A DNA stretch of 64,000 bases, taken from assembly GCA_025041195.1 (NCBI GenBank), contig JAKCFM010000001.1, forward strand, positions 992,001 through 1,056,000. The letters are read 5' to 3'. Positions 36,097-45,517 of the stretch are shown piece after piece. The notes under the pieces are model-generated. The model did not search any database and was not told the origin of the DNA. It saw nothing but the letters and a program-made list of their open reading frames with translations. Position numbers and translations under genes: made by a program. The DNA comes from Halobacteriales archaeon YIM A00013. GTDB taxonomy: Archaea > Halobacteriota > Halobacteria > Halobacteriales > Haloarculaceae. Positions within the stretch are counted from its first letter, which is position 1. Every line of letters starts with the position of its first letter.

Positions 36097-36846
36097 TCAG
36101 AACGCGCTCGTCGCGAATCCGCCGTCGATCGTGAGCACTTCTCCGGTGATGTATGCTGCCCCGTCGCTCGACAGAAATATCGCACTGCCAACGATCTCTT
36201 CGCGGTCGCCAACGCGTCCGAGCGGAGTGCGCTCGTCGATTCGGGATCGTTTCTCAGTCCCCTCTGCGTAGGTCGCTTCGTTCTGCGGTGTGATCACAAA
36301 GCCAGGAGCGATGGCGTTCACCCTGACCGACGGCGCAAGCTCTTTGGACGCAGCCCTGGTGAGTGCCTCAACACCGCCTTTTGCGGCCGTGTACGCTGGA
36401 AGCTCCGCCATCGAAAGGCGCGCTGTCAGTGACGAAATTGGGATGATCGTCCCACCATCCGCTATCTCCGGACCGAACGTCTGAATCACGCGCTGAACGC
36501 CAGTGAGTGCAACATCGATCACGCGATCGAACGATTCCTCGTCGATCTCCAGTAGTGGCTCGCGGGCGATTGCCCCCTGGGAGAGGATGACTGTGTCAAT
36601 TCCTCCGAGTGTCTCGGTGGTGGCCGCACACAGCGCCTGTAGGCTTTCCTCATCGGTTACATCACAGGTGACTCGTGCCGTCGTGGCGCCGAGTGTTTCG
36701 AGTTCGCTCGCCGTTTGATCGACAGCCGACTCGCGGCGACTGGTGGCTATAACGTCGGCCCCTTCAGTTGCAAAGCCGTACGCGATCGCCTCACCGATAC
36801 CGCTGGTCCCACCAATGACGACGACACGGTCGTTCTCGACGCTCAT
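36097..36846 (-). CDS. Short-chain dehydrogenase/reductase
   Basis: From ATG 36846 the 249-aa product is a classical SDR: VVVIGGTSGIGEAIA (cofactor motif GxxxGIG at 12-18), the catalytic triad in PISSLTARL (Ser) and PAYTAAKGG (Tyr, Lys), and the C-terminal GEVLTIDGGFA. It lies convergent to the importer and divergent from the zinc alcohol dehydrogenase. Likely oxidises a sugar or polyol hydroxyl in this island; the exact substrate cannot be told. A longer frame to 36912 overlaps the neighbouring promoter. Confidence 0.88.
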   Translation of the reverse strand: MSVENDRVVVIGGTSGIGEAIAYGFATEGADVIATSRRESAVDQTASELETLGATTARVTCDVTDEESLQALCAATTETLGGIDTVILSQGAIAREPLLEIDEESFDRVIDVALTGVQRVIQTFGPEIADGGTIIPISSLTARLSMAELPAYTAAKGGVEALTRAASKELAPSVRVNAIAPGFVITPQNEATYAEGTEKRSRIDERTPLGRVGDREEIVGSAIFLSSDGAAYITGEVLTIDGGFATSAF

Positions 36847-36964
36847 GGATCTGTGTGTGTACGTCTCCATACGATGGCTGTGGGAGCATCCCAATTTATC
36901 ATTTCGATCCACCAGTAAACTGTACCCACACAGTTATAATCCGCGAGCAATCATATTGATCCGT

Positions 36965-38008
36965 ATGCGCGGATTGGCGAAAGCCCGCCCCAGCCACGGC
37001 AACATGGAGTTACAACAACGGTGTCGACCGACTCCGGGCCCTTCAGAGGCCCTCGTCGAAGTGGAGTACGCCGGGCTCTGCGGGAGCGACGGCGGAATAT
37101 TTGCGTACGAAGAAGCGTTCGAACGAATGGAGCTTCCGACGGTCATTGGCCATGAGTACACCGGCCAGATCGTCGACACCGGCGGTGACGTGGATTCGTT
37201 TGCCGTCGGGGACCGCGTGGTCGAACGGCCGATTCGCGGCTGTGGCAACTGCTATCAGTGTGCGATCGGCGAAGAAAACGTCTGTCAGGACGCAGTGATC
37301 ACGGGTGTCGACCACGACGGAGCGTACACGCAGTTTATTGCCGTCCCTGAGCGAGCGCTCCACTCCGTTCCTGCGTCGATCGATCCACAAGCAGCAGCCA
37401 TTGTCGAGCCAACGAGCATCGGTGCTCGTGCAGTGATCCAGCACTCGCGGGTTGGGCCTGGTGATCACGTCCTCGTCGAGGGCCCAGGACCGATCGGGTT
37501 GCTCACCGCACAGATCGCCCGAGCGCAGGGCGGCTCGGTGACGGTTTCCGGCGTTGACTCCGACGAGGAGTATCGACTCGCGCTGGCTCGCGACCTTGGA
37601 TTTGAGACGATCAACGTCCAGTCAGCATCACTCGACGACTACGTCGAGGAGTGGACCAAAGGAATTGGGTTCGACGTGGTGTTCGATACGACCGGCCATC
37701 CGTCCGGACTCACAACTGGCGTCGATGCAGTTCGGAAAGGTGGACAGATCGTGCTCATCGGCCAGACCGGGACGACGGAGATGCCGTACTCGCCGCTCGT
37801 CCGCGCCGAGATCGATCTCCAGTGCTCGTATGCGTCCATGTACGAGGATTTCGAACGAGCTGTGGTGTTGTTGCAGTCCGGCGTCGTCGATCACGAGACG
37901 ATGATCGATGATCAGTACTCATTATTGGACGCGACACCGGCCTTCGAGTCGTTTTTGGCGGGTAAAACGTGTAAACCGGTGTTTGATGTGACTGAACTCC
38001 ACGACTGA
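36965..38008 (+). CDS. Zinc-dependent medium-chain alcohol/polyol dehydrogenase
   Basis: From ATG 36965 the 347-aa enzyme has catalytic zinc ligands Cys39 (GLCGSDGG), His63 and Glu64 (IGHEYTG), a structural zinc lobe with Cys93, Cys96, Cys99 and Cys107, and a Rossmann motif VEGPGPIGLL. Closest in kind to sorbitol/threonine or glucose dehydrogenases of the MDR superfamily. GTTATAAT (36933-36940) is 25-30 nt before the ATG, supporting this start over longer frames. In context it probably oxidises a sugar or sugar alcohol feeding the pentose route. Confidence 0.87.
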   Translation: MRGLAKARPSHGNMELQQRCRPTPGPSEALVEVEYAGLCGSDGGIFAYEEAFERMELPTVIGHEYTGQIVDTGGDVDSFAVGDRVVERPIRGCGNCYQCAIGEENVCQDAVITGVDHDGAYTQFIAVPERALHSVPASIDPQAAAIVEPTSIGARAVIQHSRVGPGDHVLVEGPGPIGLLTAQIARAQGGSVTVSGVDSDEEYRLALARDLGFETINVQSASLDDYVEEWTKGIGFDVVFDTTGHPSGLTTGVDAVRKGGQIVLIGQTGTTEMPYSPLVRAEIDLQCSYASMYEDFERAVVLLQSGVVDHETMIDDQYSLLDATPAFESFLAGKTCKPVFDVTELHD

Positions 38009-38077
38009 GGATCCACGCAGCGCAAACGCTGGCGATATCGAACGGGTTTTTACACGTCCTTGATGTATCACACCACG

Positions 38078-39145
38078 ATGCTAGGATGGATCGACGGACT
38101 ACGTGATCGTCACTGGGAGTCTGATGTCGATGGAACGGTACGGTTTGCGCTGATTGGCCTGGGTTGGTGGACGACTGACGTTGCGCTTCCGGCAATAGCC
38201 AATAGCGACTACTGTGAAACGACTGTACTGATTAGTAGCTCGACTGAAAAGGCGGCTTCGGTCGCTGATAGCAACGACATTGAGACCGCACTGAGCTACG
38301 AGGCGTTCCACGAGGGAACCGACAGCGACAGCTACGACGCCGTCTACATCGGGACGCCAAACGCGACACACCTCGAATTTGCCAGCACGGCCGCCGAGCT
38401 CGGAAAATCAGTGCTCTGTGAAAAGCCGATGGAGAGCACGGTTGAACGCGCCGAGCGAATGGTCGAACGGTGTGAATCGAATGGATCACCGCTCATGGTT
38501 GGCTATCGGATGCAGACCGATCCACTGGTACAACGCGCGCGCGAGATGATCGACAACGGTGTCATTGGCGATCCCGTCTCTGCCCACGGCCAGAACAGCC
38601 AACCGCTCCTGGAGATGATTCCCGACCCGGACCAGTGGCGGCTCAACCCAGAATTAACCGGCTATGGCACGTCCGTGATGGATCTCGGTATCTACTCGAT
38701 CAACAGTACGCGCTTTTTGCTCGATACCGATCCTGTCGCGGTACAGGCACAGATGCATTCGAGCCACGAGGCATTCGACGGACTGGCCGACGAACGGTCG
38801 GCTTCGATCGTTCAGTTCGACGATTGCCAGCTCGTCAGTACGAGTTCTCAGCACGCCCAGGAAGACACCCGGCTCACGATAACGGGGACGAACGGGCAGC
38901 TAGAGCTCAGACCAGCATTTCACGGCGACTGTCAACTCCGTGTTTCACGGGGCGACACCACGATTACCGCCGAAACCGACGCAGTGGATGTTGAATACGA
39001 AACGACTGAGCTCTTCGATTATTTTGCAGACCGCGTGCTCGCAGAGCGGTCGATCGGTCCAGATGGCTACCACGGACTGACTGATATGCGTACCATCGAA
39101 GCCATTCATCAATCGGCTGCAACCAACGAGCGCATCGAACTCTAA
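38078..39145 (+). CDS. xacA: D-xylose/L-arabinose 1-dehydrogenase (Gfo/Idh/MocA family, Gfo6/XacA-like)
   Basis: Predicted to oxidise pentose to its lactone with NADP+, the first step of the Xac pathway. From ATG 38078 the 355-aa product starts MLGWIDGLRDRHWES and then VRFALIGLGWWTTDVALPAI, wording I recall from the haloarchaeal xylose dehydrogenase. The Rossmann core is followed by ETTVLISSSTEKA, YIGTPNATHLEFA and the signature CEKPMEST (Lys in the Glu-Lys-Pro motif). TTTTTAC (38047-38053) is placed for leaderless initiation at 38078, which excludes the upstream ATG at 38063. Confidence 0.87.
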   Translation: MLGWIDGLRDRHWESDVDGTVRFALIGLGWWTTDVALPAIANSDYCETTVLISSSTEKAASVADSNDIETALSYEAFHEGTDSDSYDAVYIGTPNATHLEFASTAAELGKSVLCEKPMESTVERAERMVERCESNGSPLMVGYRMQTDPLVQRAREMIDNGVIGDPVSAHGQNSQPLLEMIPDPDQWRLNPELTGYGTSVMDLGIYSINSTRFLLDTDPVAVQAQMHSSHEAFDGLADERSASIVQFDDCQLVSTSSQHAQEDTRLTITGTNGQLELRPAFHGDCQLRVSRGDTTITAETDAVDVEYETTELFDYFADRVLAERSIGPDGYHGLTDMRTIEAIHQSAATNERIEL

Positions 39146-39361
39146 GAAAAACCAACAATAGATGCGGATACTACTGTTTGAATGTATTCAGGGTAGCGTA
39201 CAAGAACTGAAATAGTGGCGGTATATGCGCTACTTCGCCTCATTCAACGTGTGAGATAGCAATGTTGAATGGATCTACATAGATTTCCTCGGTGAGTGAA
39301 CCGGTCAGGTGACCCCCGATACGGTTTTGGTTCCAGGCACATCCCGTTTGAATGTCGATAT

Positions 39362-40225
39362 ATGACGACGTCCAACTCGAAACTCGACGAACCGGTTCTC
39401 ACCAGGGACGACCTCCTACTTCTCGACGATTCGCGGTTTTCGGCGGAGACGGTCGCGCTCGTGACTGGTGGCGCTTCAGGTATTGGAGAGGCGACGGCGG
39501 TCGCACTCGCAGCAAACGGCCTGACGGTGGTCGCCGGCGACGTAGACACTGCGGGGCTCGAATCGACGGTCTCGCTGGCCGAATCACTCGACTGTGACGG
39601 GGAGATCATCCCTGTCACGGCAGACCTCACCGTCGACGACGAGATCGACATGCTCGTTGATCAAGCGGACGCGGCGGGGACGCTTCGATTTGTCGCCAAC
39701 ATCGCCGGAATGCAACACATCTCGCCCCTGTCATCGTTCCCGATGGATCGATACGATTCGTTGCTCGACGTGATGGTTCGTGCACCGTTTCTGCTCTCAC
39801 AACGAGCCCTCGAACTGATCCAATCGACTGATGACGGGGTTGGAGCAATCGGAAACATGTCCTCCGTCCATGGCCACTACGCAACGCGGGATAAGGCCGC
39901 GTATATCACTGCAAAACACGGCATTCGTGGGTTGACGCGGGCAATTGCGGCCGAAGGTGCAGGAACAGTTCGGGGCTATTCTATCAGTGTCGGCTACGTG
40001 TTGACCCCGCTGATGGTCGACCAGATCGAGGCGAGTGCCGAGGAACGAGGGATTTCCACACAGGCGGTGATCGAAGACGTGATGCTCGGCCAGGCACGAA
40101 CGAAATCGCTCATGACGCCCGCCGAAGTGGCCAATCTTTTCGTTGTTGGGTTCTCCGAGCATGCCACCCATCTCAACGGTGGCGATCTGCTGTTCGATGG
40201 TGGCTACATCACTACATATAACTGA
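39362..40225 (+). CDS. Short-chain dehydrogenase/reductase (3-hydroxybutyrate-dehydrogenase-like)
   Basis: From ATG 39362 the 287-aa protein has an unusual 33-residue N-terminal stretch, then TVALVTGGASGIGEATAVAL (cofactor motif). The catalytic residues are in GNMSSVHGHYATRDKAAYITAKHG, read in two pieces: Ser, Tyr and Lys. The C-terminal FDGGYITTYN closes the fold. It sits after the pentose dehydrogenase across a 216-bp spacer. Reaction uncertain: a sugar, a hydroxyacid or 3-hydroxybutyrate are all possible. Confidence 0.82.
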   Translation: MTTSNSKLDEPVLTRDDLLLLDDSRFSAETVALVTGGASGIGEATAVALAANGLTVVAGDVDTAGLESTVSLAESLDCDGEIIPVTADLTVDDEIDMLVDQADAAGTLRFVANIAGMQHISPLSSFPMDRYDSLLDVMVRAPFLLSQRALELIQSTDDGVGAIGNMSSVHGHYATRDKAAYITAKHGIRGLTRAIAAEGAGTVRGYSISVGYVLTPLMVDQIEASAEERGISTQAVIEDVMLGQARTKSLMTPAEVANLFVVGFSEHATHLNGGDLLFDGGYITTYN

Positions 40226-40302
40226 TATATCTAAATTCTATAATTTTTACTGTCCGAACGGTGGCTTTTTGGTGTGGGGGGATCGAGAGTGGAACTGCGA
40301 CG

Positions 40303-41040
40303 ATGACGAACGAACACCGCCCGTCCACAGAGTTTGCATCAACCCGTCGAACTGTGCTCCAACTGCTCGGAGCGTCGGCCGGACTGTCCGCATTTGGCGT
40401 CGGATCGACTGGTGGTACGCCCTCGGATTCTGGCGTTGCTACGTATTCGCTCCCCGAACTCCCCTACGACTACGATGCTCTCGAACCCGCCATTGATGAG
40501 CGGATTATGCGCTTACACCACGACGTTCATCACCAGGGCTATGTGAACGGCGTCAACAACGCCTGCAAGAAACTTGCTTCACTGCGACGATCGGGAACGT
40601 ACGATACTATCAAATCTGTTAAACGAGACTTATCATTTAATTTATCAGGACATATTCTTCACACGTTGTTCTGGCGGCAGTTCACCCCGGGTGGGACGGC
40701 AGGGCCATCTGGATCGCTACAAAATGCGATTGTGCGGGATTTCGGGAGCGTCGAACAGTTTCGATCGGAGTTCAGCGCGGCTGCTGAATCGGTGGAGGGA
40801 TCGGGCTGGGCCATGCTCGTCTACGATCGACTCGGCGAGCAGCTCTTTGTCACCCAGACGGAGTCGCACAACGATCTGGCGGTCCAGGGCGGGACGCCAC
40901 TGCTCGTAATCGATATGTGGGAGCACGCGTACTATCTCCAGTATACGACCGACCGGGCTGAATATGTGAATGGCTTCTGGACGATCATCGACTGGGACGC
41001 CGTTGCAAACCGCTTTCGTGTGGCTGCAAACGGAGACTGA
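40303..41040 (+). CDS. Tat-exported Fe/Mn superoxide dismutase
   Basis: From ATG 40303 the 245-aa product has an N-terminal signal with a twin-arginine motif (STRRTVLQLLG, about 14-24) and a hydrophobic stretch. The catalytic domain begins at YSLPELPYDYDALEPAID. Metal ligands are recognisable: His in RLHHDVHHQGYV, His in SGHILHTLFW, and Asp/His in DMWEHAYYLQY. The cytosolic haloarchaeal SOD lacks a signal. A patch around 40600-40670 is AT-rich in an otherwise GC-rich gene. There is no lipobox Cys, so it is probably secreted or wall-associated. Confidence 0.88.
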   Translation: MTNEHRPSTEFASTRRTVLQLLGASAGLSAFGVGSTGGTPSDSGVATYSLPELPYDYDALEPAIDERIMRLHHDVHHQGYVNGVNNACKKLASLRRSGTYDTIKSVKRDLSFNLSGHILHTLFWRQFTPGGTAGPSGSLQNAIVRDFGSVEQFRSEFSAAAESVEGSGWAMLVYDRLGEQLFVTQTESHNDLAVQGGTPLLVIDMWEHAYYLQYTTDRAEYVNGFWTIIDWDAVANRFRVAANGD

Positions 41041-41044
41041 CCGA

Positions 41045-42604
41045 TCAGGTGCGCCAGTATGCTGGTGTGAGTAAGACAAGCACTGGGAGAATCTCCAGTC
41101 GGCCAACCCACATGAGAAACACCATGAACAGCTTCGATGTTACCGGAAATGAGAGATAGTTGTTCATGGGTCCGACGGCACCAAATCCTGGTCCCACATT
41201 GCCGAGCGTGGCTGCAACGGCGCTCATTGCTTCGAATGCGCTGATGTAATGGCCGACCCGCCATGCATCTGCCACAATGATCACAACGGCGATGAAAAAG
41301 AAGACAAGGTAGAGCAGTGTGAACGCATAGATTCCCCGAACCGCCCGCTCATCGAGGGGTTTTCCACCGAGTCGAACCGGCGAGACGGCTTCGGGATGGA
41401 CGGTGGTGAACAGCTCGCGTTTGAGAGATTTGAGAATGACGACCCAGCGTGCGATTTTGATCGCTCCACCGGTTGAGCCGGCCGACCCGCCAATGAACAT
41501 CGCGAACAACAGGAGATACTTCGTCGGTGCAGTCCAAGCGTTGAAATCCATGTTCGCGTAGCCAGTTGTCGTAATGATCGAGACGACCTGGAATGTGGCA
41601 TGGCGCACTGAATCCTCGATCTGTCCGTTGATTGGAGCCACTCCAGCGGGTACCTCGGACGCACCCAGCCCGACGAAGAGATGGCCGGCAACCAGCGCGA
41701 TGAGCACGCCGATGATACCGACGTACGCACGGAACTCCGTGTCTTCGATCAGTCGTCGTGGCTCGCCGTTGATAACGTGCCAGAACAGGGCGAAGTTGGT
41801 TCCTGCGGCAACCATAAACGGAATGATCACCCATTGAACCGCCGCAGAAAAGGCCTGAATCGACTGGGACTCCGGCGAAAATCCTCCGGTGGGCATCGTA
41901 GTCAGTGGGTGGGCAACGGCGTTAAACAGATGCATGTTTGGTGCCATCCCAGCGAGATGGAGTCCGTAGAGCAACAGCATCTCCAGCACGGTAAAGCCGA
42001 TGTAGGCGATCCAGAGCACGCGAGCCGTCTCTGCGATCCGCGGGGTGAGCTTTTGAATCCCGGGACCGGGCGCTTCGGCGTCCATGAGCTGTGCCCCACC
42101 CACGGAGAGCTCCGGGAGAATTGCGACTGCAAGAACGATGATCCCCATGCCACCGAGCCACTGCGTGAGCTGTCGCCACAGCATAATCGCGTGGGAGTGG
42201 TGTTGGAGATCGATCGCTCCCATCACGGTCGCTCCCGTCGTCGTAAAGCCACTCATCGATTCGAACAGGGCGTTCTCTGGTCTGGCCAGCGTCGATTCCG
42301 TCCCGAGCAGGCCAGCAATCAGATACGGAAGCATTCCGATGGTCGCAACGGCAAGCCAGGTGAGCGCCACCATCAAAAATCCCTCCCGGGCACCGAGATC
42401 CGGATCCGGATCGAGGCGTTCCAGGAGGCTCCCGACGGCGACGGCAATCACCATCGATGCGAAAAATGTCAGCACGTCAGCGCCGTAGTAGAGGCCGACG
42501 ACCAGCGGGAGCAAAAACGCGACTGAGAGATATTTGATGACGGTGCCGACCAGCCCAACGCTGGCACGCCAATCGACTCGCAGCTGTGATCGATGCCAGT
42601 TCAT
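41045..42604 (-). CDS. trkH: Potassium uptake channel subunit TrkH
   Basis: The 519-aa membrane protein is the K+-translocating subunit. It has four pore-loop repeats with the selectivity segments SMSGFTTTGATVM, LTTMPTGGFSPES, STTTGYANMDF-like wording in VSIITTTGYANMD, and LGNVGPGFGAVGP. These Gly residues line the filter. It overlaps trkA by 4 nt (42601-42604), so the regulatory subunit is translated first and coupled. High potassium uptake suits the salt-in strategy of haloarchaea. Confidence 0.93.
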   Translation of the reverse strand: MNWHRSQLRVDWRASVGLVGTVIKYLSVAFLLPLVVGLYYGADVLTFFASMVIAVAVGSLLERLDPDPDLGAREGFLMVALTWLAVATIGMLPYLIAGLLGTESTLARPENALFESMSGFTTTGATVMGAIDLQHHSHAIMLWRQLTQWLGGMGIIVLAVAILPELSVGGAQLMDAEAPGPGIQKLTPRIAETARVLWIAYIGFTVLEMLLLYGLHLAGMAPNMHLFNAVAHPLTTMPTGGFSPESQSIQAFSAAVQWVIIPFMVAAGTNFALFWHVINGEPRRLIEDTEFRAYVGIIGVLIALVAGHLFVGLGASEVPAGVAPINGQIEDSVRHATFQVVSIITTTGYANMDFNAWTAPTKYLLLFAMFIGGSAGSTGGAIKIARWVVILKSLKRELFTTVHPEAVSPVRLGGKPLDERAVRGIYAFTLLYLVFFFIAVVIIVADAWRVGHYISAFEAMSAVAATLGNVGPGFGAVGPMNNYLSFPVTSKLFMVFLMWVGRLEILPVLVLLTPAYWRT

Positions 42605-43935
42605 ACGGCCTCAGCAACTGCAGCTACGTCAGACGTTTCTGCGAACAACACGACGTGATCGCCAACCCGGATCGTCGTATCACCACGTGGCGTTATGAAC
42701 GATCCGTCTCGGGTAACCGCCCCGATCACTACCTTTCCTGGAAGCTCCTCGGTGGACTCACGAATCGGTCGATCGGTCAGGATGCTGTCGGCATCAACTT
42801 CGATTTCGAGCACTTCCGCGGAGCCGTGTTCGATGAGAGAAACGTTCTCCGTGTCGTTGCCGTGCGTGAATCGGATGATCTCCTCTGCGGTGGCGTCTCG
42901 TGGATTGACGGCCGCACCGACGCCGACCGCCTCGAACAGGTCGGTGAACTCGGCGGCCTCAACCAGCGCAATCGTTCGGTCGACGCCGATCCGGTCTGCA
43001 AGCAGCGTCGCGAGCAGATTCTTCTCGTCAGATTCGAGCGCAGAGATAACGACATCTGCTTCGTCGACGTGTTCACGATTGAGAAACTCACGGTCCATCG
43101 CGTCGCTTTCCATGACGGTCGTTGCGGTGAGCGCTTCGGCGAGTTCGCGAGCTCGGTCGTGGTCGTGTTCGATGAGTCGTGGACGCCGGCCGCGTTCCTG
43201 GAGGAGCTTTGCCGTCTGAACACCGGCCTGACTGCCGCCGATGATGACGATATCTTCCTGGTGAGAGCTCTGTTCGGGTGTCAGTCCGCCAGCCAGCGCG
43301 TGCGTGCTTTCGGGGCTCCCAATGACGACGAGATCGTCGCCTTCCTCGATAACGGTCCGGCCAGTTGGGACTGAGATCGAATCGTCTCGAAACAGGGCAG
43401 CGAACGTCAGCTCCTCGAATGTATCGGCACTCGCAACCGTCTGCCCGGCGAGTGGACTCCCGTCTGGCACGCAAAATTCGGCCATCATCACCTGCCCGCC
43501 AGCGAAAACGTCGACGTCGTGTGCGGCCGGCAGCCCAATAATCCGAACGATCGTTTCTGCTGCGAGGAGATTCGTACAGACCATGAAATCCACGCCGAAC
43601 GAGCCACCAGTCTCCGTCCAGGTCTGGTGATACGTCTCCCGTTTTACGCGTGCAACGGTAAACACGTCGCTAATGGCCCGAGCAGTCGAACACGATACGA
43701 TATTCGTCTCGTCATCGTCCGTACACGCGATAAATAGATCTGCCGCAGCTATGTTGGCCTCCCGTAGCGTCGAAAGCGACGTTCCGTCGCCTTCGATCGG
43801 GAGCACATCGATAGAGTACGTGAGTGAATCGACACGATCGCCGTCTGCGTCGATAACGATGACGTCGTGAGTCGGCGCGAGGCTGGCGGCAATCGAGGAG
43901 CCAACCTGTCCTGCGCCAATAATTATCACTCGCAT
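42601..43935 (-). CDS. trkA: Trk potassium uptake NAD-binding subunit TrkA
   Basis: Gates TrkH in response to nucleotide. From ATG 43935 the 444-aa protein has two RCK/TrkA-N halves: MRVIIIGAGQVGSSIA (GxGxxG, residues 7-12) with VIVIDAD, and a second nucleotide site at IVIIGGSQAGVQTAK. TrkA-C domains follow each half (FCVPDGSPLAGQTV, LEIEVDADSILTD). The longer frame to 43965 adds ten residues before the Rossmann start and is not used. It lies upstream of trkH on the same strand. Confidence 0.92.
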   Translation of the reverse strand: MRVIIIGAGQVGSSIAASLAPTHDVIVIDADGDRVDSLTYSIDVLPIEGDGTSLSTLREANIAAADLFIACTDDDETNIVSCSTARAISDVFTVARVKRETYHQTWTETGGSFGVDFMVCTNLLAAETIVRIIGLPAAHDVDVFAGGQVMMAEFCVPDGSPLAGQTVASADTFEELTFAALFRDDSISVPTGRTVIEEGDDLVVIGSPESTHALAGGLTPEQSSHQEDIVIIGGSQAGVQTAKLLQERGRRPRLIEHDHDRARELAEALTATTVMESDAMDREFLNREHVDEADVVISALESDEKNLLATLLADRIGVDRTIALVEAAEFTDLFEAVGVGAAVNPRDATAEEIIRFTHGNDTENVSLIEHGSAEVLEIEVDADSILTDRPIRESTEELPGKVVIGAVTRDGSFITPRGDTTIRVGDHVVLFAETSDVAAVAEAV

Positions 43936-44091
43936 ACAGCTGTACCACCAATCATACGTGGTCAAACCGGCGGGAAGACAAGTGGATTGCTATTCGGAGA
44001 GCCACGGACCAACGTATCAACGGGGTATGGGTTCCGGTGACATTTATCTGTCTGGCTGGGCATTACTCCAGACGAAAGCGCAGTAGGTACA

Positions 44092-44646
44092 ATGGTGCTC
44101 AACGACCTCTGGTATCTGGCTGACCGCGCCACAACGTGTGCAGAGTCGGCGTATCACACGTTGAAAACCATGTATGCGCAGCCACTCGAACCGACCCACC
44201 ACAAACGTGTCAGTCGGCGACGGTTTCGGACGCTTGCCCATCGAATTACGGAAACAGGGGCACCGTACGGGACACAGACGATCGTCTATCGACCAACGGG
44301 TGAGATGCTGTTAGTTCGACACGACGCCGTCGACCTCTGGGTGCTTCCCGGAGGGCAGCTTGATCCGGATGAAACGTTCGTTGATGCGGCCAGACGAGAG
44401 CTCAAAGAGGAGGCCGGAATCGAAGGGACGTACGACGGCCTGGCAATGCTGACGCGAATCGAGCTTTCTCACGAGCAATACTCCACGTGGGGGGTGTTGC
44501 CGATCTTTGTGGCAACCGCACACTCCACCACCCTATCAGTCACCGACCCCGATGAGGAGATCAGCGAGGCCCGGTGGTTTGCGACGCTTCCGGACGACAC
44601 GCGGGATCGTGCAGATCTGCTGCAGTGGCGCGCACAGGCGCTGTAG
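44092..44646 (+). CDS. NUDIX hydrolase
   Basis: The 184-aa product has a haloarchaea-type N-terminal extension (about 55 residues, NDLWYLADRATTCAESAYH) and a full Nudix box GGQLDPDETFVDAARREL...EEAGI at about residues 82-107, whose Glu residues bind Mg2+. It should hydrolyse a nucleoside diphosphate linked to another moiety; substrate unknown. The next gene, a HAD phosphatase, begins 53 nt downstream and may be co-transcribed. Confidence 0.88.
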   Translation: MVLNDLWYLADRATTCAESAYHTLKTMYAQPLEPTHHKRVSRRRFRTLAHRITETGAPYGTQTIVYRPTGEMLLVRHDAVDLWVLPGGQLDPDETFVDAARRELKEEAGIEGTYDGLAMLTRIELSHEQYSTWGVLPIFVATAHSTTLSVTDPDEEISEARWFATLPDDTRDRADLLQWRAQAL

Positions 44647-44699
44647 TTGCGGGGGGAGTCTGTGTTGCCATTCATACCGTCTCGGCTCGTTTTGAGGCC

Positions 44700-45473
44700 A
44701 TGGAGTACGATGGCGCCATTATTGATCTCGACGGAACAATTTATCGCGAGTACACCCCAATTCCCGGCAGTAAGACCGCCATTCAGTCGCTCAGAGAGCG
44801 AGGACTGTCAATCATATTTCTGACGAACAACCCGGAGCGCTCCCCCGATGCCATTGCCCATCGTCTCGAATCGATGGGGATTCCGTGCGATCCAGGAGCT
44901 ATTATCACCGCTGGCGCGGTTACGACGCAGTATCTCGCGAGCCATCATCCCACCGATCCAATTTTTCTTATCGGAAGCGATGGACTCGCTGACCAGTTCG
45001 AGCGAGCGGGACTCACCCTGACGGACGAGCCACCAGAGGCGACGGTCGTCGTCACCTCCTACGATCGATCATTCGACTTTGAGGATCTAACGGACGGTCT
45101 CAGGGCGCTCCAGACCGCAGAGCTGTTCGTTGGGACCGACCCCGACAGGATCTATCCCGGACCGCACGGCAAACCAGTTCCCGGTTCGGGGGCAATTACG
45201 GGGGCGGTCGGTGGAACGGCCGATCGAACGCCTGACATCGTCTTCGGGAAGCCATCGCTCGAAACCGTCGAATACGTCGACGAACGACTTGAGCCACAGG
45301 ATGGCGACTGGCTCGTGGTCGGAGACAGCCTCACGACCGACATCACCTTCGGAAAGCGCGCCGGAATGGACACCGCACTCGTTCGGTCGGGACTCACCGA
45401 TGAATCGGACACTCTGTCACCAACACCCGAGTACGTCGTGAAAACTATCGGCGAGATACTCTCTATTCTATAA
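44700..45473 (+). CDS. HAD-superfamily sugar-phosphatase (NagD-like)
   Basis: From ATG 44700 the 257-aa enzyme has motif I IIDLDGTIYR (nucleophile Asp with +2 Asp), motif II FLTNNPERS, a C2a-type cap (VVVTSYDRSFDFEDL), Lys in FGKPSLETVEY and motif IV VVGDSLTTDI. These are typical of NagD/AraL-like phosphatases of small phosphorylated sugars or glycerol phosphate. The longer frame from 44574 overlaps the NUDIX gene and is rejected. Confidence 0.9.
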   Translation: MEYDGAIIDLDGTIYREYTPIPGSKTAIQSLRERGLSIIFLTNNPERSPDAIAHRLESMGIPCDPGAIITAGAVTTQYLASHHPTDPIFLIGSDGLADQFERAGLTLTDEPPEATVVVTSYDRSFDFEDLTDGLRALQTAELFVGTDPDRIYPGPHGKPVPGSGAITGAVGGTADRTPDIVFGKPSLETVEYVDERLEPQDGDWLVVGDSLTTDITFGKRAGMDTALVRSGLTDESDTLSPTPEYVVKTIGEILSIL

Positions 45474-45517
45474 CATTTGAATAAAAATTTATAAGGTAAT
45501 GATTCTAATGCTGATTC

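Noticed and set aside
44044-44241. Minus-strand 65-codon frame with CTRC and CTYC pairs, like a zinc ribbon
   Set aside because: It overlaps the NUDIX gene start antisense, and the NUDIX N-terminus looks like a genuine haloarchaeal extension; the Cys pairs are probably by chance.
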